A DNA stretch of 64,000 nucleotides from Cloacibacterium caeni (GTDB lineage Bacteria; Bacteroidota; Bacteroidia; Flavobacteriales; Weeksellaceae). Under the pieces are notes generated by a model. It was not told the origin of the DNA. It saw nothing but the letters and a program-made list of their open reading frames with translations, and did not search any database. Each line of letters begins with the position of its first letter. Positions within the stretch are counted from its first letter, which is position 1. The position numbers and the translations under genes are program-made. Shown one piece after another: positions 33,916 through 42,627 of the stretch. The stretch covers positions 930,001 to 994,000 of the forward strand of contig NZ_OU015319.1 of NCBI RefSeq assembly GCF_907163125.1, in the 5' to 3' direction.

Positions 33916-34860
33916 TTAAGAAACGATTTTATATTCTGAAAATAAGTTTCGTTGATAATTTTTCGGAGTAATACCTTCAAAAGTTTTAAAGGTTTTGATG
34001 AGGTGATTGGTGTCAGAAAAACCAGTAGCAAAAGCTACTTCTTTGATGCTTTGGTTTTCTTTGAGCAATTCTTTAGCACGTTTTATTCTTTGCTGAAGAA
34101 TATATTCATTGGGTGATGTTCCGAGTTCGTATTTAAAAAGTTTAAAGAAATTAGATTTACTTACGAAAGCCAATTTTGCCAAATGTTCAATACTTAATTT
34201 TTGATTCAGATTGTTTTTAATATAATCTATGATAAAAGCCAATCGGTTTGAAGTTTTCAGGGTTTTGTAATCGTTTTCAATGAGTTTTCCTGCTTGAGTT
34301 TGCATCAGTCTTACCAACAATTCTTTCAGTGCTAAATCTGCCATAATATCCTTATTCATGTTATCTTCCATGGCAATTCTCATCAGATTATTGGTTGCAG
34401 AAGCAAGTGGCAAACTGTTGAACAGATAAAATTCATTGCTAGAAATTCTCCAGCAAGTGCTTTCGTCTACTTTCATCAATTTGGTATTGAGATAATGCAA
34501 AGATTCTTCTACAAAATCTGGACTGAAACTTAATGCAATACATTGTGAAGGAGTTTCGTCTGCCTCTGGAAAATCGATGACCATTGTTTCACCAGGAGAA
34601 ACTAAAACCGTTTCACCAGGAAAATAATCAAAATACTCAGATTTATTTTCCAATTTCATGTGCTTTTTCCCTCGTAACATCGCTGTAAAAGTCAAATCAT
34701 TAAACTTTAGTTTAACATCTTCTGTCTTCTTGTGCGTTTCATACAAAGAAAATTCACAATTATTTAAGGTGAAAGTAGTCTTGTTTTCTATTATATTTTG
34801 TAATTGCTCATGTCCCGTTAATTCAGGGGTATAGAGCAAATGTTTGTCTTCTCGTATCAT
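33916..34860 (-). CDS. AraC-family transcriptional regulator
   Basis: 314 residues. The N-terminal half is an AraC-type sensor domain with a cupin-like segment (YFPGETVLVSPGETMVIDFPEAD). The C-terminal ~100 residues hold both helix-turn-helix units (LSIEHLAKLAFVSKSNFFKLF and SIKEVAFATGFSDTNHLIKTF) and the closing GITPKNYQ. Divergent from the aldehyde dehydrogenase gene over a 195-base spacer, the same arrangement as AraC-type activators of alcohol/aldehyde oxidation in other bacteria, so it probably regulates that gene. Confidence 0.9.
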   Translation of the reverse strand: MIREDKHLLYTPELTGHEQLQNIIENKTTFTLNNCEFSLYETHKKTEDVKLKFNDLTFTAMLRGKKHMKLENKSEYFDYFPGETVLVSPGETMVIDFPEADETPSQCIALSFSPDFVEESLHYLNTKLMKVDESTCWRISSNEFYLFNSLPLASATNNLMRIAMEDNMNKDIMADLALKELLVRLMQTQAGKLIENDYKTLKTSNRLAFIIDYIKNNLNQKLSIEHLAKLAFVSKSNFFKLFKYELGTSPNEYILQQRIKRAKELLKENQSIKEVAFATGFSDTNHLIKTFKTFEGITPKNYQRNLFSEYKIVS

Positions 34861-34900
34861 AAACTATGAATGATATTTTTGATAAAATAATCAATTTGGC

Positions 34901-34908
34901 TAAATATA
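34901..34908 (-). promoter_or_regulatory. Probable -7 element of the araC-like gene
   Basis: TATATTTA on the minus strand, one base off TAnnTTTG, 40 bases before the ATG. Confidence 0.4.
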
Positions 34909-34999
34909 TAATAATTTTTCAATCAAACAAGACTTATATTAAAGTATTATAATCAATATTTTCAAAACACTATTATACTATCATTTGAGACGATTTTAC

Positions 35000-35015
35000 C
35001 ATGACATTTGTCATG
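35000..35015. promoter_or_regulatory. Palindrome in the araC/aldehyde dehydrogenase spacer
   Basis: CATGACA-TT-TGTCATG has perfect 7-bp arms. It is centred about 48 bases before the aldehyde dehydrogenase ATG, near the expected -35 region of its promoter. A dimeric regulator site is likely; AraC proteins often prefer direct repeats, so another regulator is possible. Confidence 0.5.
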
Positions 35016-35055
35016 TTTAAGATAATTTGGCTGAAAATTAAAAATTCAACAAATT

Positions 35056-36561
35056 ATGTCAACACACATCAATCGTCCGGTTTTAAAAGAGAAATACGAC
35101 AATTACATTAATGGAAAATGGACTGCTCCTTCTACAGGACAGTATTTCGAAGTGCTTTCTCCACTTGATGGAAAAGTTATGGCAAAAGCAGCACATTCTG
35201 CGAAACAAGACATAGAAATGGCTGTAGATGCAGCATCTGAAGCTTTCAAAACATGGAGCGAAACTTCTGCTACAGAACGCAGCATTATTTTGAATAAAAT
35301 TGCGGATAGAATTGAGGAAAATCTACCTTATATCGCTGCAGTAGAAACCGTAGATAATGGTAAAGCCATTAGAGAAACTATGGCGGCAGATTTACCTTTG
35401 GCAGTAGACCATTTCAGATATTTTTCTAGTGTAATAAGAGCTGAAGAAGGTTCTATTTCTGAATTAGACAAAGACACCGTTTCAATTATCGTACACGAAC
35501 CTATCGGTGTAATTGCACAAATTATTCCTTGGAACTTCCCTATTCTTATGGCGGTTTGGAAACTAGCTCCTGCTCTAGCTGCTGGAAACTGCGTAGTCTT
35601 GAAACCAGCAGAAAGTACGCCTGTTTCTATTATGGTTTTAATGGAGCTAATTGAAGATTTACTTCCTGCAGGTGTGGTGAATATTGTCAATGGTTTCGGC
35701 GCTGAGTTAGGAAGAACTTTAGTAACCAATCCAAAAGTGTCTAAAGCAGCGTTTACAGGTTCTACAGCTACGGGTAGAATGGTAATGCAATATGCTACAG
35801 AAAATATTATTCCAGTGACTTTAGAATTAGGAGGTAAATCTCCTAACATCTTCTTCCCTTCTGTGATGGATGCAGATGACGAATTTTTTGACAAAGCCAT
35901 TGAAGGAGCGGTATTATTTGCTTTAAATCAAGGTGAAATCTGTACTTGTCCTTCTAGATTATTGGTTCATGAATCTATTGCTGATAAATTCTTAGAAAGA
36001 GTGGTAGAAAGAACTAAAGCCATCAAAACAGGAAATCCTCTTGACCCAACCGTAATGATGGGTGCTCAAGCTTCACAAATTCAAAAAGATAAAATTCTTT
36101 CTTATATCAAATTAGGCAAAGAAGAAGGTGCAGAATTGCTTTGCGGTGGAGAAGTTAATCATCTAGGTGGAGATTTAGAAGGTGGTTATTACATTCAGCC
36201 AACCATTTTTAAAGGGCACAACAAAATGAGAATCTTCCAAGAAGAGATTTTCGGGCCAGTGTTAGCAGTAACTACTTTTAAATCTACAGAAGAAGCGATA
36301 GAAATTGCGAACGATACTATGTATGGACTTGGAGCTGGAGTTTGGACGAGAGATGCACATGAATTATACAGAGTTCCTAGAGCGATAAAAGCAGGTAGAG
36401 TTTGGGTGAACCAATATCACGCATATCCAGCTGGCGCACCTTTTGGAGGTTACAAACAATCTGGTATTGGTAGAGAAAACCACAAAATGATGCTTGATCA
36501 TTACAGACAATCAAAAAACATGTTGATTTCTTACAACAAAAATAAACTAGGATTTTTCTAA
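35056..36561 (+). CDS. NAD-dependent aldehyde dehydrogenase (AldB/ExaC-like)
   Basis: 501 residues. Oxidises aldehydes to acids with NAD. The Rossmann contact region [23 protein letters not shown], the general base E257 in LELGGKSPN and the nucleophile C296 in [11 protein letters not shown] are all present; the ICTCPSR form is characteristic of the AldB/ExaC acetaldehyde-type branch. A terminator follows, then a DUF779 gene, the usual neighbour of this branch. Regulated probably by the divergent AraC protein. Confidence 0.93.
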   Translation: MSTHINRPVLKEKYDNYINGKWTAPSTGQYFEVLSPLDGKVMAKAAHSAKQDIEMAVDAASEAFKTWSETSATERSIILNKIADRIEENLPYIAAVETVDNGKAIRETMAADLPLAVDHFRYFSSVIRAEEGSISELDKDTVSIIVHEPIGVIAQIIPWNFPILMAVWKLAPALAAGNCVVLKPAESTPVSIMVLMELIEDLLPAGVVNIVNGFGAELGRTLVTNPKVSKAAFTGSTATGRMVMQYATENIIPVTLELGGKSPNIFFPSVMDADDEFFDKAIEGAVLFALNQGEICTCPSRLLVHESIADKFLERVVERTKAIKTGNPLDPTVMMGAQASQIQKDKILSYIKLGKEEGAELLCGGEVNHLGGDLEGGYYIQPTIFKGHNKMRIFQEEIFGPVLAVTTFKSTEEAIEIANDTMYGLGAGVWTRDAHELYRVPRAIKAGRVWVNQYHAYPAGAPFGGYKQSGIGRENHKMMLDHYRQSKNMLISYNKNKLGFF

Positions 36562-36582
36562 ATCATTTGTGTTTTAAACTTT

Positions 36583-36613
36583 AAGGAATGTTGTTCATCA
36601 GCATTCCTTTTTT
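36583..36613 (+). terminator. Terminator between aldehyde dehydrogenase and DUF779
   Basis: AAGGAATG and CATTCCTT arms with a TTGTTCATCAG-type loop, followed by a T run. Confidence 0.75.
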
Positions 36614-36621
36614 TATCTTTA
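36614..36621 (+). promoter_or_regulatory. Possible -7 element of the DUF779 gene
   Basis: TATCTTTA, one mismatch to TAnnTTTG, directly after the terminator T run and 15 bases before the ATG. Confidence 0.35.
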
Positions 36622-36636
36622 TTAAAATTAAAAATT

Positions 36637-37080
36637 ATGGTAAAAAGGTTAGACGTAACAGAAAAAGCGTTGGAAGTCATTAAAACGCTAAAAGAAAAAC
36701 ACGGTGATTTAATGTTTTACCAAGCTGGGGGTTGCTGCGAAGGAACCCAACCTCAATGTTTTGAAAAAGGAGATTTCTACGTAAGAACAAATGATGCCAT
36801 GATTGGTTTGGTAGATGGTTTTGAATTTTGGATTGATAGAGATTTATTTGAATACTGGAAATTTTCGCATTTCACGTTAGATGTTACAGACGGTTTCGGA
36901 CCAGGCGGTTTTTCTCTAGAAACACCATTAGGAAAGACTTTTAAAATTATTTACAGGCTTTTTACTGAAGAAGAATTAAAAGATTTAGAGCCTGTAAAAA
37001 AGAATGGAATAATTTTAATCAAAAGTCTTACTAGAATCTTGGAGAAGTTGAGCCAGTTCTTTCATTTCAGCATCGGTTAA
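36637..37080 (+). CDS. DUF779 protein, aldehyde dehydrogenase partner
   Basis: 147 residues. The conserved DUF779 block is clear: [22 protein letters not shown] with its cysteines, then [17 protein letters not shown] and [13 protein letters not shown]. Such genes almost always follow AldB/ExaC-type aldehyde dehydrogenases; the role is unknown. It is about 20 residues longer than usual: after [11 protein letters not shown] the tail overlaps the convergent rluF gene by 66 bases (37015-37080), so the last part of the frame was probably gained by loss of an earlier stop. Confidence 0.88.
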   Translation: MVKRLDVTEKALEVIKTLKEKHGDLMFYQAGGCCEGTQPQCFEKGDFYVRTNDAMIGLVDGFEFWIDRDLFEYWKFSHFTLDVTDGFGPGGFSLETPLGKTFKIIYRLFTEEELKDLEPVKKNGIILIKSLTRILEKLSQFFHFSIG

Positions 37081-37734
37081 ATCTCTCCATTTTCCTATGG
37101 GCAAATCCAGTTTGATGTTCATGATTCTAATGCGCTTCAGTTTTTTTACTTCGTAGCCTAGATATTCGCACATTCTACGGATTTGTCTGTTAAGCCCTTG
37201 TGTAAGTACAATTCTAAATTGCAGTGTGTCAATTTGTTCTACTTCGCATTTTTTGGTTACGGTGTCTAAAATCGGAACACCATTGCGCATTTTTTCTAGA
37301 AATTTTGGGGTGATCGGCTTGTCTACACGTACAATGTATTCTTTTTCGTGGTTGTTTCTGGCACGTAAAATTTTATTCACAATATCACCGTCAGAAGTCA
37401 ATAAAATAAGACCTTCACTAGGTTTATCAAGTCTACCGATGGGGAAAATTCTTTTCGGGTGATTGATGTAATCTACGATGTTATTTTTCTCACGTTTGGT
37501 ATCTGTGGTACAAACAATTCCGATGGGTTTATTAAAGGCGATATAAACGTGTTTTTCTTCTGTTTTTTTGATGTTTTTGCCATCTACGCAAATTTCATCA
37601 GCATCAGAAACTTTAGTTCCTAATTCTGGCTTTTTGCCATTGATGGTAATTCTTCCTTGTTCCAAAAGTTTATCGGCTTCTCTTCTCGAACAAAAACCTA
37701 CTTCTGATAAATATTTATTGATACGCCTTTCCAC
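37015..37734 (-). CDS. rluF: 23S rRNA pseudouridine(2604) synthase
   Basis: 239 residues from a GTG start. The N-terminal S4 RNA-binding domain ([20 protein letters not shown]) is followed by the RsuA/RluF-type catalytic domain: [18 protein letters not shown] carries the catalytic Asp, and [14 protein letters not shown] and [17 protein letters not shown] follow. The [12 protein letters not shown] form points to RluF. It is last in the ftsX-DUF3098-uppP-truB-OMP-rluF run and its 3' end overlaps the convergent DUF779 gene. Confidence 0.9.
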   Translation of the reverse strand: MERRINKYLSEVGFCSRREADKLLEQGRITINGKKPELGTKVSDADEICVDGKNIKKTEEKHVYIAFNKPIGIVCTTDTKREKNNIVDYINHPKRIFPIGRLDKPSEGLILLTSDGDIVNKILRARNNHEKEYIVRVDKPITPKFLEKMRNGVPILDTVTKKCEVEQIDTLQFRIVLTQGLNRQIRRMCEYLGYEVKKLKRIRIMNIKLDLPIGKWRDLTDAEMKELAQLLQDSSKTFD

Positions 37735-37748
37735 AAATTTTAATTTTT

Positions 37749-38303
37749 TTATTCTTCTCTCACTTTATTGGAGTGAAAAGTAATTCCAAGATTTAAACCA
37801 ATATAAAAGTTACTCTTTAGTCCATCTCCGAAATTCATGCTGTGATTTTCCAGAAAAAAGGAGTAATAATAATTCATTCTCACATTGATGGGGTTTTGGT
37901 CACCAATGCCTAAAGTATATACTCTGGCTTTTCTTACATCACTTTTAGTAAGGGCAAATCCTGCATTGAGATAGATATATCCAGAATCTGATGTATTGTC
38001 TAAATAAATTTTTGGCTGAACCAGAAAGTACAAATTATGGATATTGTCATAAATGTAATTGTATCGAAAACCAGCGCCTAAACCTATTCTATGAATCGGT
38101 TGAAAACCAATAACAGAAGTGATTCCAGCATTGGCATTAAAATCTACATTGTTATCTTCATTGACGATGTCTGCAACTGCTTTTGCCAATCCATAGGCAA
38201 CTTGTCCATCTGTACTCCAATAAATTCCTTGATTAAGATTTCCTTTTTGCTGAGAATATCCTAAAAAACTAATAAAAATGAATAAAAAGTAATAGTTTTT
38301 CAT
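37749..38303 (-). CDS. Small outer-membrane beta-barrel-like protein
   Basis: 184 residues with a signal peptide ([18 protein letters not shown]). The mature part alternates hydrophobic and polar residues in short strands ([41 protein letters not shown]), typical of an eight-strand barrel, and ends in a charged tail (NKVREE) instead of the usual aromatic residue. No family recognised. It lies 2 bases before truB on the chromosome and 14 after rluF starts, so it belongs to that operon. Confidence 0.7.
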   Translation of the reverse strand: MKNYYFLFIFISFLGYSQQKGNLNQGIYWSTDGQVAYGLAKAVADIVNEDNNVDFNANAGITSVIGFQPIHRIGLGAGFRYNYIYDNIHNLYFLVQPKIYLDNTSDSGYIYLNAGFALTKSDVRKARVYTLGIGDQNPINVRMNYYYSFFLENHSMNFGDGLKSNFYIGLNLGITFHSNKVREE

Positions 38304-38305
38304 GG

Positions 38306-39004
38306 TTAGAAATTTTCAAATCTAAACTCATTTTCCAAAATTTCTGTGTGTGCATTTTCTACATGGTACTCTCCTATTTTGGTTCTTCTGAGTTGAGTAA
38401 GATAAGCACCAACTCCTAAACTTTGACCAATATCGTGAGCCAAACTTCTGATGTAAGTTCCTTTGCTGCAACCTACGGTAAAAGTGACAAAAGGAAGATG
38501 AATTTCGATGTTATTGAGATAATGAATGGTCGTTTTTCTAGATTTCATTTCTACTTCTTGACCAGCTCTTGCTAAATCATAAGCGCGGTTTCCATCTATT
38601 TTTATGGCTGAAAAAACAGGCGGTTTTTGCTCAATTTCTCCTACAAATTTTGCCAAAGTTTCTTTGATGAAATCTTCTGAAATGTGTGAATAATCAGTGT
38701 GAAGGATTTCTGGTTTTTCGGTGTCATAAGATTCGGTTTGTACGCCAATTTTAATTTCGGCGATGTATTCTTTTGGTGCATCTTGAATTTCTGGAATTTT
38801 CTTGGTGAATTTTCCGGTGCATACAATCAATAAGCCTGTTGCTCTAGGATCCAGCGTTCCAGCATGACCGATTTTAAATTTTTTAGGAAGATGGAACTCT
38901 CTTTTGAGTTTGTACTTCAATTTATTAACAGCCTGAAAACTGGTCCAATCCAAAGGCTTGTCTACCAAAAGTATTTGTCCGTTTAAAAAATCTTCTGCGT
39001 TCAA
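38306..39004 (-). CDS. truB: tRNA pseudouridine(55) synthase
   Basis: 232 residues. The start codon is TTG at 39004 (NAEDFLNGQILLVDKPLDWTS); no in-frame ATG precedes the conserved region. Catalytic Asp sits in GHAGTLDPRATGLL, followed by AGQEVEMKSR and CSKGTYIRSLAHDIG, the RNA-contact motifs of TruB. Modifies U55 in tRNA T-loops. Co-directional with uppP, 21 bases downstream of it. Confidence 0.94.
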   Translation of the reverse strand: MNAEDFLNGQILLVDKPLDWTSFQAVNKLKYKLKREFHLPKKFKIGHAGTLDPRATGLLIVCTGKFTKKIPEIQDAPKEYIAEIKIGVQTESYDTEKPEILHTDYSHISEDFIKETLAKFVGEIEQKPPVFSAIKIDGNRAYDLARAGQEVEMKSRKTTIHYLNNIEIHLPFVTFTVGCSKGTYIRSLAHDIGQSLGVGAYLTQLRRTKIGEYHVENAHTEILENEFRFENF

Positions 39005-39025
39005 TGTAAAAAGTATAAAATAAAA

Positions 39026-39841
39026 TTATTTTACCCAACCAAAATAAATCAGCAATAAAATCCCTGCGATAATTCTATACCAACCCCAAGGTTTGAAGCC
39101 GTATTTGGTCAAAACACCAATGAAAAACTTAATCGCAATAACTGCTACTACAAATGCTACTAAATTCCCCACAAAAAAACTCATCGTGTTTTCTGGAGTC
39201 GCAAAAATCATTTCGTAACCTTTTTGCTCAACTCCATTATGATTCCAATCTTTTACAAAAATTGAATAAAAGGTAACCGCTAACATGGTAGGAACTGCCA
39301 AAAAGAATGAAAACTCTGCAGCTGCTTTTCTGGTAAGGTTTTGTTGCATCCCACCAATAATAGAAGCCGCACTTCTACTCGTTCCTGGCATCATCGCTAG
39401 ACATTGCCAAAAACCAATCGTTAGTGCTTTTTTGAAAGTAATATCTTTTTCATCATCTATCGTATGTTTGGTGAAAATCTGATCGATAAATAGTAAAATG
39501 ACACCACCCAAAATCAGAACAACTGCAATGGGAATTGGTTTTTCTAATACCGTTTCTATTTTATCATCAAATAATTTTCCTAGAACCAAAGCTGGTAAAA
39601 CAGCAACTGCCAATTTTAAATAGAATTTGATGTTTTTAAAATCAAAAAATTTCTTCCAATACAAAAAGACTACCGCCAAAATAGCTCCAAACTGAATAGA
39701 AACTTGAAACATTTTAACAAATTCATCTTCTTGAATTCCAAAAAATGAACTCGTGAAAATCATGTGTGCGGTAGAAGAAACGGGTAAATATTCGGTAAGT
39801 CCTTCTATGATTGCAATGATAATTGCTCTGATTAAATCCAT
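39026..39841 (-). CDS. uppP: Undecaprenyl-diphosphate phosphatase
   Basis: 271 residues from the ATG at 39841; a 14-codon upstream extension overlaps the terminator of the preceding gene. Recycles the peptidoglycan lipid carrier by removing one phosphate from undecaprenyl diphosphate. Both BacA consensus regions are present: EGLTEYLPVSSTAHMI and PGTSRSAASIIGG. About eight membrane segments. Usual length for the family is 265-280. Confidence 0.95.
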   Translation of the reverse strand: MDLIRAIIIAIIEGLTEYLPVSSTAHMIFTSSFFGIQEDEFVKMFQVSIQFGAILAVVFLYWKKFFDFKNIKFYLKLAVAVLPALVLGKLFDDKIETVLEKPIPIAVVLILGGVILLFIDQIFTKHTIDDEKDITFKKALTIGFWQCLAMMPGTSRSAASIIGGMQQNLTRKAAAEFSFFLAVPTMLAVTFYSIFVKDWNHNGVEQKGYEMIFATPENTMSFFVGNLVAFVVAVIAIKFFIGVLTKYGFKPWGWYRIIAGILLLIYFGWVK

Positions 39842-39857
39842 AAACTGTATTGTGATA

Positions 39858-39900
39858 AAAAAATTAAAAGATTCAAATACCAATTCAAATCTTTTAATTC
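39858..39900 (-). terminator. Terminator after the DUF3098 gene
   Basis: AAAAGATTTGAATT and AATTTGAATCTTTT-like arms (one bulge) are followed on the minus strand by a T tract. Confidence 0.65.
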
Positions 39901-39919
39901 TTTAGTTTTTAAAATGTTT

Positions 39920-40195
39920 TTATTTGTTTCTTTTAAGAATCGCGAAAACCTGAACTACAAATCCCGCAATTACCAATAACGGCGCTATTCTGATTCTTCT
40001 GATGGAGAAAATGTCTTCATTCCAAGCATTAGGATCTAGTTTTCCGTCGACTGTATTAGCATCTGGACCGAGCATTAAAAGAAATCCTGCTAAAATTAAA
40101 GCCAATCCTACCAACATGAGTTGATAGTTTTTTCTGCCAAAATAAAAAGGATTGTGCTGGGATTCAGACTTTTCTATAGTTTGTTTTTTAGACAT
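39920..40195 (-). CDS. DUF3098 small membrane protein
   Basis: 91 residues with two membrane segments (YQLMLVGLALILAGFLLML and IAPLLVIAGFVVQVFAIL) and a conserved middle PDANTVDGKLDPNAWNEDIFSIRR. This is the DUF3098 family, found nearly only in Bacteroidota and commonly next to ftsX and uppP, as here. Function unknown; the context suggests the cell envelope or division. Confidence 0.9.
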   Translation of the reverse strand: MSKKQTIEKSESQHNPFYFGRKNYQLMLVGLALILAGFLLMLGPDANTVDGKLDPNAWNEDIFSIRRIRIAPLLVIAGFVVQVFAILKRNK

Positions 40196-40207
40196 TTTTA
40201 AAATTTT

Positions 40208-41107
40208 CTATGAGTAATATAAATCATCTACGCTAGATGCTAAGAATCTCCAAGTTGCAAAAACTGTACTGATGACGGTAATAAGAATTCCCACTCCAAA
40301 TACGATTGCAACTAACCAAATGTATTGATTGGTATCTTGTACAAATGGAGTTCCGATTTCACTGGTAAAGAAATACCAACCTGTAAATAAAGCTGTTAAA
40401 CCAATAATAGCACCGATAATTCCTAAAATGACTGCTTCTTTTACAAATGGTTTAAGGATGAATCTGCGTTTTGCACCTACCAATTGCATGGTTTTGATAA
40501 TGAAACGTTTAGAGAATATTTTTAAACGGATAGAGTTGTTAATCAACACCATTGCTACGATTAAGAATAAGATAGAAAATGCTAAAATCCAAGTCAAAAT
40601 TCTATTGAGGTTATTGTAAACTTCAATCGTCAATTTACTGTCGTTTTTCACTTCTTTTACCCCTTCTACTTCATTCAGTTTTTTTACAACATCATTTATT
40701 TTTGCAGGATCTACGTATTCTGGTTTCAAAGTAACTTCCACAGATGGTGGGAAAATATCTCCTTCAAAAAGAGCGTCTGTTTCTATACCCAATTGTTTTT
40801 TAGCAAGTTCAGTAGCTTCTTGCTTAGAAATAAATTTAGCTTTTTTCACAAAAGGCTGTAATTTTATTCTTTCGTAAGTTAATTTTTGCAACTGCTCTGC
40901 TTTCGCAGAATCTCTAGGGTCTATATAATCATCAAAATAAGCTTCTACCACCAATTGCTCTTTGATATAATCTGAATATTTTTGAGCATTTATCAATATC
41001 AACCCAAAAAGTCCTACTAAAAATAATACCAATGCAATACTAATGGATACGGTAATGTTGCTAGAACGGAGCCTTTTCTTGTTTAAATCTTCTGCTAATT
41101 TTGCCAT
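40208..41107 (-). CDS. ftsX: Cell division protein FtsX
   Basis: 299 residues from the ATG at 41107. The frame remains open a further 61 codons, but that extension runs across the divergent rsmA start and is not credible. One N-terminal membrane segment (SIALVLFLVGLFGLILINA), an extracytoplasmic domain with the family lysine-rich KQEATELAKKQLG, then three membrane segments (ILTWILAFSILFLIVAMVL; EAVILGIIGAIIGLTALFTG; IWLVAIVFGVGILITVIST). Partner of the FtsE ATPase in activating cell-wall hydrolases; ftsE is not next to it. Confidence 0.92.
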   Translation of the reverse strand: MAKLAEDLNKKRLRSSNITVSISIALVLFLVGLFGLILINAQKYSDYIKEQLVVEAYFDDYIDPRDSAKAEQLQKLTYERIKLQPFVKKAKFISKQEATELAKKQLGIETDALFEGDIFPPSVEVTLKPEYVDPAKINDVVKKLNEVEGVKEVKNDSKLTIEVYNNLNRILTWILAFSILFLIVAMVLINNSIRLKIFSKRFIIKTMQLVGAKRRFILKPFVKEAVILGIIGAIIGLTALFTGWYFFTSEIGTPFVQDTNQYIWLVAIVFGVGILITVISTVFATWRFLASSVDDLYYS

Positions 41108-41196
41108 CAATAAAAAATTTTCTGCTAAAATAGAAAAAAAACTCCGAAATTTGCCCCTGAACAAACACAAAACTGTGTTAAAAAATCTTAAAAATT

Positions 41197-41970
41197 TTGA
41201 ACGTAAAAGCAAAAAAACATCTTGGTCAGCATTTTTTAACTGATGAAAATATTGCCAAAAAAATTGTAGAAGGTCTTGACTTTCAACCATATCAATATGT
41301 ATTAGAAGTAGGTCCTGGAACTGGTGTTTTAACCAAATATCTCCTAGAAAAACCTACCGAAACTTACGTTGCAGAAATAGACACAGAATCCATAGAATAT
41401 CTGAAATTACATTTTCAAAAACTTGAAAATAAACATTTTACAGGTGATTTTCTCAAGATTAATTTAAATGATATTTTCTCTGGAGAAGTAGCGATAATTG
41501 GCAATTTTCCTTACAATATTTCGTCTCAGATTCTTTTTAAGATTATAGAAAATTATCAACAGATTCCAGAAATGGTGGGAATGTTCCAAAAGGAAGTGGC
41601 AGAACGTACCGCAGCGGTTCCCAGAACCAAAGATTATGGAATTTTGTCAGTTTTGGTTCAAGCGTATTATGATGTGAAATATCTCTTTACCGTTCACGAA
41701 AACGTTTTTAATCCACCTCCAAAAGTAAAATCTGGAGTCATCAAACTTACCAGAAACAGAAAAGAAGGTTTGGAAGGAAATGAAATTCTTTTCAAACAAA
41801 TTGTAAAAACAGGTTTTGGCCAAAGAAGAAAAAAACTGAGCAATGCACTGAAATCTCTAGATATTCCAGAAGTGTTAAAATCTCATGCTTTTATGGATAA
41901 ACGTGCAGAAGAACTGAGTGTAGAAGATTTTATCAACTTCACTCAAGAATGGAAAGCTGCAAAAAATTAA
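41197..41970 (+). CDS. rsmA: 16S rRNA (adenine1518/1519-N6)-dimethyltransferase
   Basis: 257 residues from a TTG start at 41197 (NVKAKKHLGQHFLTD); the next in-frame ATG is well inside the conserved domain, so TTG is needed. Motif I VLEVGPGTGVLTKYL, then the catalytic NFPYNISSQILFKI (motif IV NxPY). Dimethylates two adjacent adenines in 16S rRNA helix 45. Divergent from ftsX over 89 bases; ends 4 bases inside the convergent DUF1003-like gene. Confidence 0.95.
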   Translation: MNVKAKKHLGQHFLTDENIAKKIVEGLDFQPYQYVLEVGPGTGVLTKYLLEKPTETYVAEIDTESIEYLKLHFQKLENKHFTGDFLKINLNDIFSGEVAIIGNFPYNISSQILFKIIENYQQIPEMVGMFQKEVAERTAAVPRTKDYGILSVLVQAYYDVKYLFTVHENVFNPPPKVKSGVIKLTRNRKEGLEGNEILFKQIVKTGFGQRRKKLSNALKSLDIPEVLKSHAFMDKRAEELSVEDFINFTQEWKAAKN

Positions 41971-42494
41971 TTAAAATCTTTCTGTATCAAATCTTCAAGT
42001 TTTGCTTGTAAATCGTGAATTTTCGCTTTTAATTCCTTGATTTCTTGCTTGTTATTAGAAACGTTGCTCTTGAGAATTACTTTTTGAGCTTTTTCTTTGT
42101 GTTCATCTTCGTCTTCATCATCAGCAATTTCGTCGATGTCTTCTTGAATTTCGTCGATGTCTTCCTGGATTTCATCGATGTCTTCTTGGATTTCATCAAT
42201 GTCTTCCTGAATTTCGTTTACATCTTCCTTAATCACTTCTATGTGTTTATTGCTTTTGTTGACAGACATTTGAATGAAAATAGACAAGTAAATGGCTTCT
42301 AAAGACACAATCGTAGTGAGAACCAAAAGCATTTCTTCGAAATCTACAACTTTAAATAGCGGAAGTAAAAAACTGGTGATAAATAGTAAAGTGTGAAAGA
42401 CCAATGAAGCGGTAGAACCAATCCAACTGATAACGCTGTCTGCCATTTTATCGAGCATCGTACTATTTTCTGTTTTAAGTTCTCTAAACTTCAT
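41967..42494 (-). CDS. DUF1003-like membrane protein with EIQEDID repeats
   Basis: 175 residues. Two membrane helices near the N-terminus (STASLVFHTLLFITSFLLPL and EMLLVLTTIVSLEAIYLSIFI) follow the layout of DUF1003 proteins. Then comes a tandem heptad EIQEDID repeated four times at about 95-122, an acidic stretch (DDEDEDEH), and a C-terminal coiled coil (EIKELKAKIHDLQAKLEDL). The 7-residue period is that of a coiled coil, so the protein probably oligomerises. Membrane-anchored, role unknown. Promoter box at 42512. Confidence 0.75.
   Translation of the reverse strand: MKFRELKTENSTMLDKMADSVISWIGSTASLVFHTLLFITSFLLPLFKVVDFEEMLLVLTTIVSLEAIYLSIFIQMSVNKSNKHIEVIKEDVNEIQEDIDEIQEDIDEIQEDIDEIQEDIDEIADDEDEDEHKEKAQKVILKSNVSNNKQEIKELKAKIHDLQAKLEDLIQKDFN
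42129..42218. repeat. 21-bp tandem repeats in the DUF1003-like gene
   Basis: Four and a bit copies of a 21-base unit such as ATTTCATCGATGTCTTCTTG (plus strand). Copies differ mostly at third codon positions, so the amino-acid repeat is kept while the DNA has drifted. Confidence 0.85.
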
Positions 42495-42511
42495 TTTGCT
42501 TAATTTTCTGA

Positions 42512-42519
42512 CAAAATTA
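42512..42519 (-). promoter_or_regulatory. -7 promoter element of the DUF1003-like gene
   Basis: TAATTTTG on the minus strand, perfect TAnnTTTG, 17 bases before the ATG. Confidence 0.58.
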
Positions 42520-42585
42520 CGATTAAAAATCGACTAAAATTTGACTTTAATGATTATTAATGCGAATTTTTGAACTCTTATTTTG

Positions 42586-42593
42586 TATTTTTG
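42586..42593 (+). promoter_or_regulatory. -7 promoter element of mgtE
   Basis: TATTTTTG, perfect TAnnTTTG. It decides the start: transcription begins near 42600, so the GTG at 42628 is used, not the TTG at 42583. Confidence 0.62.
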
Positions 42594-42627
42594 CAAAAAT
42601 TCTAACTTTTTATCCCAATTAATTTCT

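Noticed and set aside
41108-41290. N-terminal extension of ftsX by 61 codons
   Set aside because: It would run across the divergent rsmA start; FtsX is full length from the ATG at 41107.
42495-42627. Mg2+ (M-box) riboswitch before mgtE
   Set aside because: The -7 box leaves a leader of under 30 bases, too short for an M-box.
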